Origin: Purpureocillium takamizusanense
Lineage: Eukaryota; Ascomycota; Sordariomycetes; Hypocreales; Ophiocordycipitaceae
DNA length: 64,000 nt
Direction: 5' to 3'
Assembly (NCBI RefSeq): GCF_022605165.1
Contig: NC_063080.1
Location: 310,001-374,000, forward strand
The position numbers and the translations under genes are program-made. The notes beneath the pieces are model-generated. The model saw only the letters and a list, made by a program, of their open reading frames with translations. It made no database searches and was not told the DNA's origin. The stretch's first letter is position 1, and each line of letters begins with the position of its first letter. Shown here one piece after another: positions 46,701 through 58,797 of the stretch.

Positions 46701-49338
46701 GTGCTCATACGAGTTACTACTTCGCAAGTAACTACCTCTACTACTACCTACTACTACTACTACTACTAGCACCATACGGTAGTGAGTATATCTGATCAAG
46801 CCCAGTCGCCGTCGCTTGCGCCCTGCCCTTTATTTACCCGTGATAAGAGGCGGTTCCTCCATCCGGACCGGTCCTCTCGTTTCAGTTGGCTCCCCCTTCA
46901 GTCCCCGCTCCTCTTGGCTCCGACAAACTTCTCCAACAAGTCTGAGCATCTCATTCAAGTTTCTCCAATCGCTCCCCCCTCACTCCCAAAACGAGGGAGG
47001 AGGGGAACGTGACGCAAGGCACCGGCGACCTCCGATGGCTTCTAGACTTGCGTGGCGTGCGACGCGACTGCGTCTGCCAAACGAACCCCTGCCCACTACT
47101 GACTGACTGCCTGTCAATCGTCAATCGCGCACAACCACCATCGATCATTTCCATGTGCGGCTCCTGCGTCACCGCGCTGCTTGGCGAGTGATGAGTGAGC
47201 CTCTCATCATGTTCGTCGTGTCGGTTCATCGTCGTCGGCGTCGTCGTTGTCGACACCGCGGCCCTTCCAAATCCAACCAATAACTTAGTTCGTGTTGTCA
47301 AGCATGAAGGGCGCCCGCGTGCCCAACTCTCGTCGTCTGTCCCCGCGGCTAGCCCGACGTCTGGGCGACGACGCCAGGCTGGGTTCGCTCAGCCAGGCGG
47401 CCATCTCCGAAGATAGGGATCCTAACTCACTACTTCGTACATAGTTAGTAGCTCGACATAGATAGCCCAGACACGGTACGGTACGGTGGCACATACGAGT
47501 TGTCACATGCCACGAAAAGCTACTGGTGGCCTTGGTTCCGTCCATCTTTTGCGATCCGACATTGATCGAGACGGTCATCAAACCAGCCGGGCGGCAGAAT
47601 CATTCGCGGTTGAAAATCCGAGCGCTATCGATCAGATCCGCGTCTCATCCGAGCAATGCCCCGGGTGGTTTCTTCTGTTCTTTCTCGTACATTTGCATCA
47701 TGAGCTAACATGTACCCAATCTACGACGTAGCTCACCCTCCGCCAAGCACCCCTCCTAAATGCCCGTCTGATGCTGGCAAGGCCCGCGCACAGCTGGGCG
47801 TGGAAAGCAGTAAACTGGAGCCCCCGGTCCAAGTCGCTCCCGCCAGGGCAGCGGTGACCTCCGGGCCTTCCATATCGTCTGCCAAGCCCACCACCACCGC
47901 CAACGCGCATCAGACGCTACGCATGGCCTCTTCATGCACCCCAGATTCCGTGATGACATACACGCCCCGGAACAATTGCCTCGTCCGACCGCGGGCGCGG
48001 GGAAAGGTCGTGCAGTCAGCCCCGGGGGGCCGCCCGTTGGCGTGCCGGACGGGCGGGTAGAGACTGCGACGTTGCTCCACAGCTGCATGTGGTCTGGTGA
48101 CAGCTGGTGGTGGTGGACTGGGAGAGAGATTGACCACGGTGCTATGTCGTCGTCTGCTGGCAGATGGGGTGCCTTTGCGATCAAGGTGACCACGTGTCTA
48201 TATTTGAGCACGTGTTTCTTGACCACAGAGGGCTTCTCATGGCCTCTACGGCGCGAGGCTCAGTACTGTCGACTCAGTGGCTTTCATGTTCTATCAGCAA
48301 GGCCAGAATTCCTTGGAACTCGACCAAGGATTCAGACCCTGTCCTGATAAGCTTACTGAAGAAGGCCGGTATATTCTCATGCGTCGACGGCAGGCCTTAC
48401 TCGTGCTGAGTATACGTCAAACCCAAAAAGATCTGCCTCGAAATGGTTTAGATTGTCTGCAGCAGGGAGACATCAGATGCTAGAGTACCCCATGGGGAAT
48501 CCCGGGCTGGCTCCCGGCCCCTTTGAGGGAGACATGCATCCCAACACACTCAGTTCGACATTCTCCGTCCAGCCACCACCACCACCGCACGCCCGCCCGC
48601 CCGCCGCCGCCTCCGGCCGACGGCCTCCTGTACCCCAAGCAACGGAGCTGCCCGTAATTCGAGCCCGCGTTGAAGTGAAGCCTACTCCCCGCCCAGCCCG
48701 GTTTGATATCGCCCAGAAGATGCTAAACTAGAGATGCACGAATGCGGCAAGCCGGACAGCGTGGTGGTGGTTCTACGCGCATAGCTGCACTTCTGGATCG
48801 TATGATGGCAACGGTGCCTAGTACTATTTCGTTGGATCCGCCACTTCCGTGTTGGGAGGCGTCTATTTCCTTCATCGCAGCCAGTCGTGTACCTGCGGTG
48901 AACCTCATGTTGTGGGGGATCTCCGAGTTCCGGAGGGTGACCTTTGAACCTCGAGGTTCATGACAATAGTTTCTGACTACGTAGTGACTAGACAGCACCA
49001 CTCAGGGTACGCGGCACGGCTCCCTTGTCTTACTTACGCCTACCTATAGCAGTTTTTCAGAGAGGATGCCAGCCCCAGCAGTTCCCTGTTGCGAGGAGAC
49101 CGATATGTTTACCATGTCTGGTGTATCCAGACGCCACATGTCCCCCTCTCCTGTCTCCTGGGGTCCAAAGTCCCCTGCAAAGATTCTAGCATGAGAATCC
49201 TCCTTCTCACGGGAAGGAATGCTCTCTTTCTGCACCAAAGAGCATCACAATACGTGCACAGCAAAGCAACATAAATCCTACGAGCAAACTACCAAGTTAT
49301 GGCTCGCACGAGCTCCCTCAAGCAACCGTACGTATTGC
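43738..49338. other. Gene-poor region of 5.6 kb
   Basis: No coding sequence here is supported by domains, signal peptides or splice-consistent joins. The longest frames (for example 46107-46610) lack features. The left end is the permease promoter. Landmarks are an 11-bp G run (44788-44798), a 10-bp C run near 45836, (GT)n at about 44910-44928, and a (CTA)n/ACTAC-rich block at 46709-46769. Composition is not strikingly AT-rich, so this is not an obvious repeat-induced-mutation desert. Confidence 0.45.
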
Positions 49339-50600
49339 TCACCCTCCTATCACCCAGGCTCCCAAGTGGTGACACTCCGTCCTCAATGACATGTGGCAAC
49401 TTAGGCAGACGAAGTCGTCCGGGTTTCCTCCTTGACACCGACACAAGATCCTCTTCTCGTCCATCACCCACGACTTGACGCTGTATTCGTAACCCCAAAA
49501 ATACGAATCCTCGGGTCCCTCAAGCAGCGAGCTACGCAACACGCTTGGAGTGTCGACGACGTGCTCCAGTTCTACGTGCTTGAGCCGCGTAATGCCATCG
49601 CGTTGCCTCTTGAGGATTCTCGCGATGAGGCGATCCCGCCCGCGGTCCTTGAGAATTGCCTTTTCATTAGCATCTCGGGGATACTCCCCGTAAGTGTCCA
49701 TACTGTAGTGGCAGTGCCGTACTGCCGCCACGGCTTCCATCGTGCTGGCGTGTCGGTGCTGGAACTCCAGCAGTGTACGTGGCAGTAAGCTCCCACACTG
49801 CAACTGGAGCTTCTTGAGGCCTCTCTATGTGCGTTATTTAGGTAGCAGAGCAATGATCGGCAAGTCATGAGGCTCAACCACCAATTCCTCTAGAGAAGAA
49901 GAGGGAAGCATGGCTACAGTATCGGCTAGCACCTGGTATCGGCTTTCTCTCCTTCTCCGCCGATGCCGGTAAGGTTTCTCATTGTTGCCTAACACCAAAT
50001 GTAATATACGTAAGTAAAGAAGTAAGGCCGCATAAAGCAGGGGCAAATACCTCATGGAATGGTGATGGTTCGTGAAGCAAGACACGGGTGGCGACTCTAC
50101 AAGGTCATGAGACACATCAACACGGAACGACTCAATGCGACACCGTTTGGCAATGGTTGGTAAAACGCTTCCATGGCAACTCGGAGTCCGCGTGCCTCTC
50201 GCGCCATCAAGTTGGCCTTCGGCTGCTGGACAAGATGCTAACGGTCGCGCTTCCACTTTGGGTTTCTGATCCACGCCTCCCCTTTCGTTGCGCGAAGAAA
50301 CGCAGGACGCAAGTCGGAGATGATCTGCAGCCCGTCATGCAACCGGTCCAGCTCGAGCACATTCTCACATATAGTGTCGTACCGATACCTCCGTACGAGG
50401 GTTCGTACCCCTCCGTCCAGTCACACCGCGGCGGGAAAGGCGGTAGTCGCTGCCTCAGCTCCGCGCCGAGCTGGCGCACGTCTTCACCGTCGGGCTCGGC
50501 GAGTGCTCGCTTTGCGCGCTCGAGGTCGGGCAATCGTCAGCGATTCTGTTTCTCAGCACGATGCTTCGGAGAGCAGCAAAGGCCTGGATATCCGCCCTCG
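49339..50600 (-). pseudogene. Degenerate open frame of unknown family with in-frame stops
   Basis: Protein-like sequence runs leftward but is interrupted. One frame reads SLEELVVEPHDLPIIALLPK, then TAA (49834-49836) and TAG (49825-49827) three codons apart, then RGLKKLQLQCGSLLPRTLLEF. It continues for about 150 residues in the same frame to a stop at 49339 (ending CHHLGAWVIGG). Further 5', another frame (about 50390-50240) reads RYDTICENVLELDRL, GLQIISDLRPAFLRATKG and KWKRDR, then a stop, then resumes as ARGLRVAMEAFYQPLP. The leucine-rich spacing (LEELVV, LKKLQLQ) recalls the leucine-rich part of fungal F-box-type proteins, but no F-box was found. Either this is a decaying gene or introns remove the stops; no good splice pair removing both was found. 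Confidence 0.45.
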
Positions 50601-52464
50601 AGAGGCGGTTCGCGTGGTGTGCTGACACTAGACGATAACATACGCAATGGGCCGCGTGTGTTATCAAGACATTGTATGAATCAATCCCCTCCGAAATGCA
50701 CCTCGGTATCTGCCGAAGAAACGCCATTCGCTGATGAGCATGGAGCATGATATACAAAAGATCACATGGAAATGCTGGCACCAAACGCCATAGCAGTACT
50801 GTGCTGTCATGGGCATGTTTGTCGATTGGGGGGGTGGGAGGTGAGCGAGCCAACAGCCGCGGACGAGCGGCGGCGGCGCAATACATCTGACTTGAGTTGG
50901 GGGAAGAATGCCACAGTTTGGGAGTCATGCACTTCCGATCGCCCCATGATGCTGCGCGAGAACCGAGTAAGTCCTCGCTTTACAGCGTAGCATCCACCGC
51001 GCCTCTCCAACTCCAACCCCAACATGTTCTCTTCATGACCACCACCCTCACGCGGGTGATAAGGCGACTCAAAGGGCGTCAAAAAGCAGATTCAGGTTTA
51101 AGAACTTGTATCCCCGGTGCCACTGAGCCCGGCGTCGTCGACAGGACGCGGTGTTGACGATGGCAACACTTTGATCATTTACTTGACCGTCGCTAAAAGA
51201 GGGGAGGTCAGCAAGATCGAAGCGCCCTCCGTACAGGTGACACAATGACCATGGGAACCAGGGACAGGGGGGGACCTTTATAGCCACGCATCGACTTGAT
51301 GGTGGTCTCCATCGCCATGCAATCAAATAAATGGGTGGACGTGACCGGATTTAATGCGGCTCAACCGCCGCGACGCAGCATGCAGACACCCAGCCCGGCG
51401 GTAAGGATCTGGAGCAAGCCTTGCAGCAAACAAGAGTAGCCCGTTGCAGAACCGGTCTGATATTGAAGGCATCGTGACACCCCCATCCAACCAACATGCG
51501 GCACGGCTGGGCATGGGTGACTGATCGAGGCGTGGCGTTTTTGCATTGCACGGCCAGTTGGCTGCGGGCGCGGGGGATTTCTGGCATGGGGGGGATCTAA
51601 CCCCATTTTAGACCGGAAGCAAAGATTTAACTTGACTAGGCCGAAGGTTTTGTGCAACATCATGCCCAGGACGGACGTTGCACCGTTGCAGCTGGATCTG
51701 GGCAAGGGCTCACTCAGCTCGCTGATGTGCATGCGGGCCGGATCATCGTTGGCAAACAAGTGCTAACAGGACAGTGCTACTCAACAAAGAAGGTACGTGC
51801 AGTAGCCCGAATAAAGTTGGGTATTGCAGGACATCCGTGAGGGGACGATGCGTACGTGGTTCCCGGGGATAATTGGTCAAGTGTTTGTGGACAGACATTG
51901 ACGGGACTGGACGCACGCATAATGACGCTCAGCGGCCAAAGCAGCGGCAACCTATACCTGCAGGTAGTCGACAGACTTTAAATACCTATGATGAGTGACG
52001 TACAGTAGCATTTTGTCGGCAAATCACATTGTCATCGAGCACATCATGTGCACATACATGTATCAACGCAGATTCAGCTGGGGTACATGTATCGTGTGAA
52101 TGGATGAATGAAGTCCCCTATCCCTGACTGCATCTCTGCAAACTTATTACTCAGAATCCATCCCTCAGGCGTACGACTGCCAGACCCAGACCACGCAGCG
52201 GCGCTCGGCCATGTCTGGCTGGCGATGAGGTGGCGGCCCATATTTACGTACTTTGTACAAAGTACATACGCGTACGTGTGTGCGGGTGCATTGACTTTGA
52301 GACAATGAAAAAGCCCGGTAGCCAACCGGTCAATTACCGACAACAAATCATGGGCAAGAGAGCGAGGTCGAACATGGAACATGGAGGAAAGAAAAAAAGC
52401 AGGCTTCTTCTTCCATGGGCAAATTAAAAAAGAGACCGACGTCACAAGGTCGCCACCACCACCT

Positions 52465-52493
52465 TCCTCCTCCTCCTCCTCCTCCTCCTCCTC
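52465..52493. repeat. (TCC)n microsatellite
   Basis: About nine to ten tandem TCC units. Confidence 0.85.
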
Positions 52494-52582
52494 CACAAAT
52501 TTCACACATTCCCCATCACCAACAAATCGGCTTCGCCAGCCGGAGGTCAAGGTCCGGGGCTGCTGCTGGTACGTACCACTCT

Positions 52583-52625
52583 CGCTGCTGTTGCTGCTGC
52601 TGTTGCTGCTGCTGTTGCTGCTGCT
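52583..52625. repeat. (GCTGCTGTT)n-type repeat
   Basis: GCT triplets with regular GTT interruptions over about 43 bp, outside any supported coding sequence. Confidence 0.85.
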
Positions 52626-53535
52626 CGCGGCCCCACCCGCACTCTTCCTCTTCCACACTTGCACAGGGGAGGGGGGGGCTTGAGGGGGGCCGCCGCCACC
52701 TAACGCCACTCCCTCCCCGCCCGCGACAAAGTCCCATGGCCACAGGGGCTGCAATTCCCATCACACGCGCTGAAATGCCCCAAAATGCCCATCCACAATC
52801 TGCACGGCGGGCGATGCGCGGACAGACACACGCCTCCAGCGGCGCCCGCCATTGGGCACCCAGGAGCGCCCCCCCCTGGCGTTGACGTAGGGTCTCACCC
52901 CCTCCTCCTCGTTTGCTTCTCCTTTTCCTCTCTCGCTCACTCTCCACATGCCACTCCAGCCCACCGCCCACAAACACACGCCTCGGGTCTGCCGTGTGTG
53001 CTTCGTTCGTTGGCCTTTTTTTTTTTAACTAAGAGTCCAGGTCTGGGATGTGATTGACCGAGCGAGGCCAAGCAACATGGCAAGCAAACGAGCAAGGCAC
53101 AGTGAGGTGGGTATGCGCTAGGCACAACCCCCTCCCTCCCCGCTCCCCTTCCCACTCCTCTGGTGCCGCCTGACCTGGTCTGGTCTCCTTCTTTTTTCGC
53201 CTCCCGCTCTCCGGGGGGAGGGGGGTAAGGTCATCCTCGTTGCGTTGGCTTCCGTGTCCGTTCCGTTTGTGACCCTGCTGGTGCCCACCGTCCGTCCATC
53301 TTCGATCCCCGGCCTTGCTCGACCAGCCGAAAATCGAAGACGCCGCATCATCGCCCAGACGGAAGACCCTCTGCCGCCGAACCGCCGGACGGAACGAGCA
53401 GTGTAACGGCCGATGCGCCGGGACAGACGCATCATACAGAGAAACACAGAGAGAGAGAGAAACAGCTCTACGACGACACACCACACCACACCGCTGCGGG
53501 AGAAGACACACAGGGGGGGAAGCTCGCACAAGAGA

Positions 53536-53586
53536 ATGAAGGCGCCCGCCGCGGCGGAGAAAGCAGCAGCCGTCACCATCAACGAC

Positions 53587-53618
<32 letters not shown>

Positions 53619-54894
53619 GTCGTCGGCCCAGGGGAACACCGCAACGCCGCCGGCGGCCCCTGGGTCGTCACCCAGCAGAGCACGCATCGTCCCGACCGCT
53701 GCGAACAACACGACCACGACGACTACGAACATGATATCGCCGCAGGGACGCAGGCAGGCCTCGAACCAGCCCCACGGCGGGAACCCTGCCTCGACTGCCC
53801 CTTCGGGAGGAGGAGGAGGGGGAGTCGTTCCCACCATCGACACCACTACCTCACCCGTCAGCAGGGTATCACGAGAGAGCAGGACGTCCCGGGAGAGTGG
53901 CAGCAAAGCCTCCAAAAAGAGCGGCAGACACGGAGGAAGAGTCGGCAGCAGCAGCGTAGCCGGCAGCAGAGGTAGCAAGGCATCCAGCAAGGGCTCCTCG
54001 AGCGGCAAGCACGGTCACCGCTACTCCAAGCCGGCATCATCAGCAGCCCCGCGCGTCATCCTCGGCCGCGGCGCCCTCGCCCGCCTCCCCGCCGAGCTCG
54101 CCCGCCTCGGCATCTGCGCCCCGCTCATCGTGTCCTCGCCCTCGCGCGTCGCCCTCGCGCGGCGCATCCAGGCGACCCTCCTCCCCGCGCTCGACAGCCG
54201 AATCCTCGACTCGGCCGTCGTGAGCGTCCCCGCCCGCGTCGTCGACCGCGCCCTCGAGCGCGGCGTCCAGGGCCGCGACGCCGTCGTCAGCGTCGGTGGC
54301 GCCTCGGCCGTCGGCCTTGCCGCCGCCATCGCCCTGCGCAGGGGCGGCCTCCCGCACGTCTGCGTGCCGACCACGTACAGCGGCAGCGAGATGATGCCCT
54401 TGCTCTGCGACGCGAGCCCCGCGCGGCACAATATCCTCGTCGACGATGGTGCGCCGTTTTCGCCCCTGGCGGCGGCGTCATCGGTGGCGGCGGTGGCTCT
54501 GGCGGCGGGCGTTGCTGCCGATGGAGACGATGACCACGACGATGATGACGTCGACCGTGGCCATCACGGTCGTCATTCTCACCACCACGCGTTTCAACAG
54601 CAGCCGCAGCTGCAGTCCAAGGGCTCGTCGCGTAGGAGAAGGAGCTCCGGCGGCGGCGGCAGCGGCGCGACCACGAGCATCAGGGACCCGCGCGTCGTGC
54701 CCACGCTCGTCATCTATGACGAGGACCTCACCGGCGGCGGCGCCCCGGAACGCTTCTCCGCGCCCTCGGGCATCGCCGCGCGGGCCCGTGTCGACGACGC
54801 CTTTGCCGATGCCGCCCACAGGAACAACGGCGGCGGCGCCAACAACGACGACGAGACGGCCGAATGGAGCTACCTGCACCTGCCGGGCGTCTAA
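53536..54894 (+). CDS. Truncated iron-containing alcohol dehydrogenase/maleylacetate reductase-like protein
   Basis: A single exon of 452 residues from the ATG at 53536, which has A at -3; an in-frame ATG at 53413 has a poorer context. Residues 1-170 are disordered: an Ala run, Ser/Arg repeats (SRVSRESRTSRES) and KASSKGSSSGK. From about residue 172 the sequence follows the N-terminal Rossmann domain of the Fe-ADH family: RVILGRGALARLPAEL, DAVVSVGGASAVGLAAAIAL, LPHVCVPTTYSGSEM. A His/Asp- and Ser/Gly-rich insertion follows, then DPRVVPTLVIYDEDLTGG. It ends soon after SAPSGIAARARVDDAF, so the helical half with the metal-binding histidines is missing. The nucleotide motif is GGAS where GGGS is usual. 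Catalysis is therefore doubtful. It may be a repurposed or decaying protein. Confidence 0.72.
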
Positions 54895-55757
54895 AGGCCA
54901 GGCCAGGAATGCATCATGACGTCGCAGCGACGACTGGCCTGTCTTTTATTTTCGGGATACCAACTCGGAGGAGAAATACATGCGCGACCGATGATGATTT
55001 AGGCACTCGGCTGGGCTGAGAAACAAAGACACATGTCGCCGTCAAGACGCCAGGATTACTGCATCCATCAACGTCTCACAACAGGACCGATTCGCACACT
55101 CGGTTGGAAGGGCCGAGGAGCAGATGGCAAAGCGCATGAGCAGGATTCAGGCCATCCTGATTTGCTGAGCGCCAGAGCGAGGCCTTACAAGAGGCAGCTC
55201 CCGGGTTGATGTCCTCCTCCTCATGCTTTTGTTTTCCCCACGAGACCAGGGCCAAGACACGGCTGCTTGCGCAGGAGGATGGTTCCATGCGCCTTTCCCA
55301 CGAGAGAGGAGACAGGGAGAGTTACAGAGAGGGAAGCGGCCGTGCTGCGTACAGCGGGACAAGAGACACGGAATGGCGAGGACAGACAGACACTATTGAG
55401 CATGGAGTTTTGGTTGGGCGGGGGGGAATGTACTTTTGCACCGGCAAACACACACACGCACGCACGCATGCGCATGCACTGAGATACCACTTTTTCCAGA
55501 GATACCATCTATATATACCCCGAGATTGTATGGAAGAAAAGAAAGAAAAACGCCTACTAGCGGCAACGAAAAAAACGAGGCCCCGACTGACGCTTGCTTT
55601 TCTTTTCTTCCTTTCTTTCCTTCTTTCTGTGTTTTTGTCTATGCCGTGAATGGTAAAACAAGAAAGTCCTTCCCCCGTGAAACGTAGTATACAAGATCTC
55701 GGCCAAGTGGGATAGATGAATAGATGCATGGGCTGGATGCATGGATAGTAGCGCAAC
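54895..55757. other. Intergenic region, no gene seen
   Basis: About 860 bp between convergent genes. I searched it for the missing C-terminal half of the Fe-ADH fold and saw none. It carries a short CACACGCACG repeat near 55450 and a CTTTCTTCC-rich patch near 55600. Confidence 0.5.
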
Positions 55758-57255
55758 TCAGTCCATGTCCGCGAACCCCAGGACGCCGTGCGCGCCCATG
55801 GGCCCCAGCTTGCTGTTCTGCATCTCCTTGCGGCGCTTGGCCCGACGCTTCATCTCTGCCACGCCGTCTTGGGCGTCGCTGTCGCTGCCGTCGTCGTCGT
55901 CGTCGTCGCTGTCGCTGTCGCTATTTGCCGCCGCGCGCTTAGCCGTGTTGCCGCGTGCATTACTGTCGTCGTCGTCATCCTCATCATCATCGTCCTCGTC
56001 CTCGTCCTCGTCCTCGTCACCGCCGCCCTGCAGCTCCGACAGCTCCTCCCAGACCTTGACGGTGCGGCCGCCGGCGCTGATGAGGCGGTTCGCCGCGTCA
56101 AAGGCCAGCGACACGACGCCCTCCAAGTCGTCGTGGCGCAGGTTGGCCGAGACGTCCACCTCGCGGCGCACCAGGTCGACGACGCGCAGGCTGCCGTCGC
56201 CGACGCCGCACACCACCTTCTTGCCGAGCCCCATCTCCTGCGGGATGCGGACCATGGCGTCGATGCTCTCGCCGCCCGCCGCGGCGGCGCCGCCCTTTTT
56301 CTTGCCGCGACCGCCACCAGCACCACCAAGCCCGAGGCCCGCGTGGCCGCCGCCGTCGACGATGATGCGCTCCTGCTGGTCGTCCCAGGCGCCCTTATCC
56401 CACAGCGTCAGGACGCCCGAGCCGGAGCCCACGGCGAGGACGCCGTTGTTGCGGTTCTTCTTGGGGCCCATGCCAGGCATGAAGCACGAGCTCAGCAGCT
56501 CGTCCTCCTGGTCCTCGCTGCGGACGAGCACGCCGCGGCGCACGTCGGTGACGGCGAGCGTGGTGCCGCCCGTGCTGACCCACTGCTTGGGGAAGCCGCT
56601 GGTGCTCTCCTCGGACGGCGGCAGCGGCGTGACGCTCGACACGTAGTCGGCGTGCGGGTAGTGCGTCTGCGCCGGCCGTTCCCCCCGCGACTTGGGCCCG
56701 CCGGCGGCGGCGTCTTCGCGCATGTCGAAGATGTGCAGCGCGCCCGAGTCCGTCGCCAGCAGCAGCGCCTGCGGGTTGAGCACGTGCAGCAGCGTCGGCG
56801 CGTCGGGCACCGTCGTCGTGCTGGGGATGGCGAGCTTGGAGGCGACCTGGCCCGTCATCGGGTCGAACTGCTTGACGAGTGCGTCGGTGCCGGCCGAGTA
56901 CAAGGCTTTTTGTTTCTCGGTGGCCAAGGCGAGCGTCGCCCCGTCCCAGAGTCAGCCGTTCATTGCCCAGCGAAAATCTTCTACCCGAGTGAAGTCAAAG
57001 TCACTCACACCGGCCGTCGTGCCCGTAGGCAAGGCACCTGCAGCTGCCCTTGTGCCTGCGCGTCTTCCACACGGTATCGATGGATCCCCTGCCGTCGCCG
57101 TCGTCGCCGTTGTCATCGGCAGATCCGCTCGGCGGCAGGCGAAACGTCTGCACGTGGCCGCTGGCGAGGCCGACGGTCAAGAGCGGCTCCGTCGGGTGCA
57201 GCGCCGTCGCGAACACGTCCGCCTGCAGCGGCAGCGTGCAGAGGTTCTCGAACAT
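55758..57255 (-). CDS. JIP5: WD-repeat protein JIP5 (ribosome biogenesis)
   Basis: Two exons, complement(55758-56905, 57009-57255), give 464 residues. The start [21 protein letters not shown] and the following [17 protein letters not shown] are characteristic of JIP5. The intron (GTGAGT donor at 57008, AAAAAG acceptor at 56906) joins AYGHDGR to [16 protein letters not shown] and restores a conserved WD blade. Further blades include [50 protein letters not shown] and RTVKVWEEL, making about seven. The last 80 residues are strongly acidic (Asp/Glu runs) and end in a basic patch ([11 protein letters not shown]) and [15 protein letters not shown]5 is a nucleolar protein required for 60S subunit formation in yeast. 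An upstream in-frame ATG (57363) would add 36 residues not typical of the family. Confidence 0.92.
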
Positions 57256-58587
57256 GGCGGGCAGGCCGAGCGCGCCGCGACACGGATGTCGTTGGTGTTG
57301 TTGGTCGGGGTTGCGAGTGGCGTCGGGGGTCGTTTTCGCAAGTCTCGGATGCAGTTCAGCCACGTCAGTGAAGCTTCATGGCGCCAATTGGGCGGATGGT
57401 CGAGCGGGCGTCGGAATTGGAAATTTGAAGCAAAGCATCAACGGCCCGCGAGGCGACGTCAGAATTGAACACAGTGTTGTGGTGCTGTGTACTGTATTCT
57501 GCACTGTACGACTACCCTGCACCGTGGAATATCGTCAATTGAAGCCCAATCCTCGTCGCCCTCTTCCATAATGATGCCCTCATTGATAAGAGATAAAATT
57601 GTCGGTCATTGACGACTCGGAATCAGTTCAATCTTTTCTTTCCGCTCTCATGGTCACTTTTCATGCTGTAGGATGGCAGATGGCAACGCGCTTTACCAGC
57701 ACCACAATCGACGAGATCAACACCATGAGGAGAACTGGAGTTGAAGCATCCTCATCAGCCGCAAATGGAGCCGACCAATCGCAAATGCCACAGGTCCTAC
57801 CAGGCGAGGCCAAAATACGTGGCTGCAATCCTTTTCAATTGTCAAGTCCGAGCTCATAAGTCAAAGCTCACAGGATGAACTCTGCATCGCGAATACCTTC
57901 CGCATCTCTGAAGCAACATTGAACTCGAAAAGCACGTCGTAGACCGTAACGCCTCATACACTCCGACACGTGCTGCGGAAGAAACGCTCCGAATTTTGCC
58001 CTTGATCTAAACATAGCTGGAACTGCATGATTGCTTTTTGAAGCAAACATAGCGTTCGGTTCAGAGACATGAAGGCTACGCCTACCTCGCGTCGCCATTG
58101 TTTTTGCCAAGCAGCGCGATCTAGAATCAACTCAACGGTCGTGCTTGTGTCTTTGCAAGAGCCTCGCGTGGTTCAGCCCAGGCTCCATTCAGGTTCGCTC
58201 TCACGGGATCACGGCTAGTTACCACGAACCCCCCGCATTCAACTTGGTAACTAACTACATGTAGTTGAGAGCGGCCTCCGGCAATACCAAACTAAGAAGC
58301 CGAGGCCCTCTTTGACGACCAGCTGCACGGTACAGCTCCCAGGCGGGCCGGGCCATGAGTCGTCGTCGTCGTTGGTGCGGCGTCGCCGGGACCTTCACGA
58401 GCATGTCATTGTCAGTCGTCGGGCTGTCACTTCGACGGCATTCGTTGCTTCGCATCAATCAGCCGCGACCCAGGCCAGCCTCAACTGAGAAAGTCTTCCC
58501 GATGCAGCAACAAGACCCCGCCAAGCCAGCTGCGGCAGTAGTTGGTCGGTAGACAACACAGCCGCTCCAGACCGTCGCTCGCTCCAC

Positions 58588-58797
58588 GCGCCCAGAGCGC
58601 ATGCACGCATCACAATAGTGACTTGCCCCGTCTACAGCTAGTACAGCTAATGTATGGAGTTAGTAACTTGGGTGCTGCTCGGTCGTCGAGTCCGGCGTCC
58701 AGAGCGCATACCCATCCCAATAGTAACCCGCCCCGTCGACGTCTAGCACGTACAACTAACGTATTTAGTAACTTGGTAACGTTGGGCGCGGCTCGGT
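58588..58797. repeat. Diverged tandem direct repeat, two copies of about 100 bp
   Basis: Copy 1 (58588-58683) and copy 2 (58695-58797) share the order GCG-CCAGAGCGCAT, ATAGT-AC, GCCCCGTC-AC, TTAGTAACTT and GCTCGGT. They differ by many substitutions and a few short indels. Confidence 0.7.

Larger units (their letters stand above)
50601..53535. other. Gene-poor region with trinucleotide repeats
   Basis: About 2.9 kb without supported genes. It contains (TCC)n (52465-52493) and (GCTGTT/GCT)n (52583-52625). The 226-codon minus-strand frame at 52754-52074 is built on those repeats and is not called. The right end, including a GA-rich stretch (53447-53462), is the leader of the Fe-ADH-like gene. 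Confidence 0.5.

Noticed and set aside
48277..48483. Protein-like short frame
   Set aside because: Only 68 codons, non-ATG start, no family match I can defend.
52074..52754. 226-codon minus-strand frame with Glu and Ser runs
   Set aside because: The runs are the reverse reading of (TCC)n and (GCT)n microsatellites, and nothing outside them looks coding.
56906..57008. Apparent non-canonical splice site in JIP5
   Set aside because: An early acceptor search suggested a missing AG. Using the GTGAGT donor at 57008 and the AAAAAG acceptor at 56906 gives a canonical, in-frame intron and the conserved SLYSAGTD join.
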